Assembly (NCBI RefSeq): GCF_036173105.1
Contig: NZ_CP108053.1
Coordinates: 2,790,001-2,854,000, forward strand
Length of the DNA stretch: 64,000 nucleotides
From: Streptomyces sp. NBC_00287
GTDB taxonomy: Bacteria; Actinomycetota; Actinomycetes; Streptomycetales; Streptomycetaceae
Direction of reading: 5' to 3'
In this document: positions 62,987 through 64,000 of the stretch, piece after piece
Numbering within the stretch: the stretch's first letter is position 1
Layout of the letters: each line of letters starts with the position of its first letter
The notes under the pieces: generated by a model
Database searches by the model: none
What the model was told of the DNA's origin: nothing
The model's input: the letters and a program-made list of their open reading frames with translations, nothing else
Translations under genes and position numbers: made by a program

Positions 62987-63239
62987 GCTGTCGAGCGTAC
63001 GGAGCGGGACTGACAGTCCGGAGAAAGTTCGGGGAATCCGGCTGGGCCGGGCGGGCTTCTTCGGACGTCGATGGCCAGGGCGAACGTGCTGCCTGACGCC
63101 TGGACTCTGGTGGTGCCGTTGGCGTGCGTCAGTTCGGCGCGCGAGCGCGTCGGCGGTCGCCGGCGCGCAACATGCGAAAACGGCGCCCCGATCCCCCGAC
63201 GACACGCGCCCGCCCGTTCGCCCGCCGTCCCCTGTTCTT
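62987..63239. other. upstream region of the Wadjet operon, no gene recognised
   Basis: The stretch is high-GC with irregular third-position use and no frame resembling a known protein. It must hold the promoter of jetA. The likely gene remnant starts at about 63240. Confidence 0.5.
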
Positions 63240-63442
63240 CTTCTGATTCGGGGCAGCAGATGCACCGTGTGATCGCGCCGGGGGTGCGGATCGAACAGAC
63301 GCGGCGACGGATCGCCAAGCTTCGGGCGGAAGGACTGGTCGACCGCATCACCCTGCCCCGAGCACGGACGGCTGCGCGTGTGGTTCCGACCTCCTACGGC
63401 GCGCAAATCGCCTCGGAATGGCCGGAGCCGCGCGGGCGGTAG
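63240..63442 (+). pseudogene. remnant of a replication-relaxation-family gene
   Basis: The frame has QQMHRVIAPGVRIEQTRRRI and then AKLRAEGLVDRITLP, which resembles the N-terminal winged helix of replication-relaxation proteins found on actinobacterial conjugative elements. It then appears to shift frame: a +1 reading of the next codons would restore GRLRVWF, the normal continuation. It ends after PTSYGAQIASEWPEPRGR with no downstream domain and no upstream start. It is best seen as debris of an integrated plasmid-like element. Assignment rests on memory of the family. Confidence 0.45.
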
Positions 63443-63793
63443 CCATTGCGGTGATTGCCTCGCTCGTCGCTGACCTGCCCGCATCGGCGAACGTCTTGAT
63501 CCCGACGCCGGAGCAAACCCCCGGATCAGGTCGAACCCGTACACCATCTCCATGGACGCAACCGACGACACACCCCCTGGCCGTACTACGCGAGAGACAG
63601 TGCCAGTGGGGAGTGTTGAAGGGGTAGAGAGGATCAAGAGAGTTGTTTCCAGCGGCGCGTCTGCGTGAAAGTGAGGGCATGATCACGCGATTCGCACGGC
63701 CGCTACCTCAAGGTATACAGCTGGCATCTCGATTCGGTTGCCGGACCACCGTGTTCACGCTCGCGCGCGGCGACGTCGAGAGGAAGCGGCCCC
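63443..63793. other. 351-bp intergenic stretch before the amidohydrolase gene
   Basis: No gene I can support lies here. A 40-codon frame starting at 63679 overlaps the amidohydrolase start by 8 nt but has unremarkable codon use. GAGAGGAAG just before 63794 is the ribosome site of the next gene. The AT-rich region near 63590-63670 may contain its promoter. Confidence 0.5.
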
Positions 63794-64000
63794 GTGGGTG
63801 AAGTCGAGGCTGTCGAGAAGTTCAGGCGACGCATCGGGGTGCCCGGGCTTGTCGACGTACACACGCATTTCATGCCAGAACGGGTCCTGCGCAAGGTGTG
63901 GGAGTACTTCGACGCCGTCGGCCCCATGACCGGCATCGAGTGGGGCATCACCTATCGGCAGGACGAAGACGAACGGCTCGCACTGCTCAGGCAGTTCGGG
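63794..64000 (+). CDS. 5' end of a metal-dependent amidohydrolase, truncated by the window edge
   Basis: The first 69 codons are visible. GVPGLVDVHTHFMPERVLRK contains the HxH motif at the start of the TIM-barrel of amidohydrolase_2-type enzymes, which binds the catalytic metal. GTG 63794 has GAGAGGAAG at good spacing. These enzymes hydrolyse or decarboxylate aromatic or lactone substrates; the substrate cannot be told from this fragment. Confidence 0.75.
   Translation, partial: MGEVEAVEKFRRRIGVPGLVDVHTHFMPERVLRKVWEYFDAVGPMTGIEWGITYRQDEDERLALLRQFG

Noticed and set aside
63679..63801. A 40-codon frame overlapping the amidohydrolase start
   Set aside because: There is no homology, codon use is unremarkable, and the amidohydrolase has its own good ribosome site.

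Overview
The window is high-GC actinobacterial DNA. GC-rich third codon positions, Tat and lipoprotein exports, DmdR/IdeR-type iron boxes, dispersed intergenic repeats common in the genus, and an NphT7-type mevalonate cluster all point to Streptomyces chromosome. No tRNA, rRNA or CRISPR array was seen.

Layout. (1) 1-6.8 kb is an iron-uptake block: a FecCD-type permease and ATPase, then efeO-efeB-efeU and a coupled lipoprotein. Each half is preceded by an iron box. (2) 6.8-20.8 kb is mostly housekeeping: a prim-pol domain protein, a TetR regulator with a nested palindrome upstream, a DUF6243-like small protein, an Rsm22-like protein, a serine hydrolase, a Bcr/CflA exporter, a Gfo/Idh/MocA oxidoreductase, a PhoD phosphatase, an SDR, a MacB-like ABC pair, an aldo/keto reductase, and SnoaL-, DoxX- and MazG-like proteins. 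(3) 20.8-44.3 kb is a hybrid phenazine-terpenoid biosynthetic cluster. One minus-strand unit carries phzB-C-D-E-F-G plus a class B flavin monooxygenase. A second carries an ABM protein, a PhzS-like hydroxylase, a UbiA prenyltransferase, a polyprenyl diphosphate synthase and a full mevalonate pathway (mvaK1, mvaD, mvaK2, fni, HMG-CoA reductase, HMG-CoA synthase). An MMPL exporter and an NphT7-type acetoacetyl-CoA synthase follow. A plus-strand transposase-derived protein that appears to have lost its DDE triad sits between HMG-CoA synthase and the exporter. (4) 44.4-52.7 kb holds an ECF sigma factor with a YCII protein, an orphan PstS-like protein, an ArsR regulator, a response regulator with a degenerate receiver, and pstSCAB. 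(5) 52.8-63 kb holds a SWIM zinc-finger gene and a four-gene Wadjet-type (type III-like) anti-plasmid system, jetABCD. A replication-relaxation gene remnant and the start of an amidohydrolase gene close the window.

How the cluster should work (inference from families). PhzC-PhzG make phenazine-1,6-dicarboxylate or phenazine-1-carboxylate. The PhzS-like enzyme hydroxylates with loss of carboxylate. The class B monooxygenase may N-oxygenate the ring. NphT7 and the mevalonate enzymes supply IPP and DMAPP, the polyprenyl synthase elongates them, and UbiA attaches the chain. The MMPL protein probably exports the product. The most unusual features are a phosphomevalonate kinase with a Gly/Ala/Pro/Ser repeat insertion of about 138 residues, a PhzF with a fused N-terminal domain of about 110 residues, the apparently triad-less transposase homologue, and a shared element of about 32 nt upstream of both main operons.
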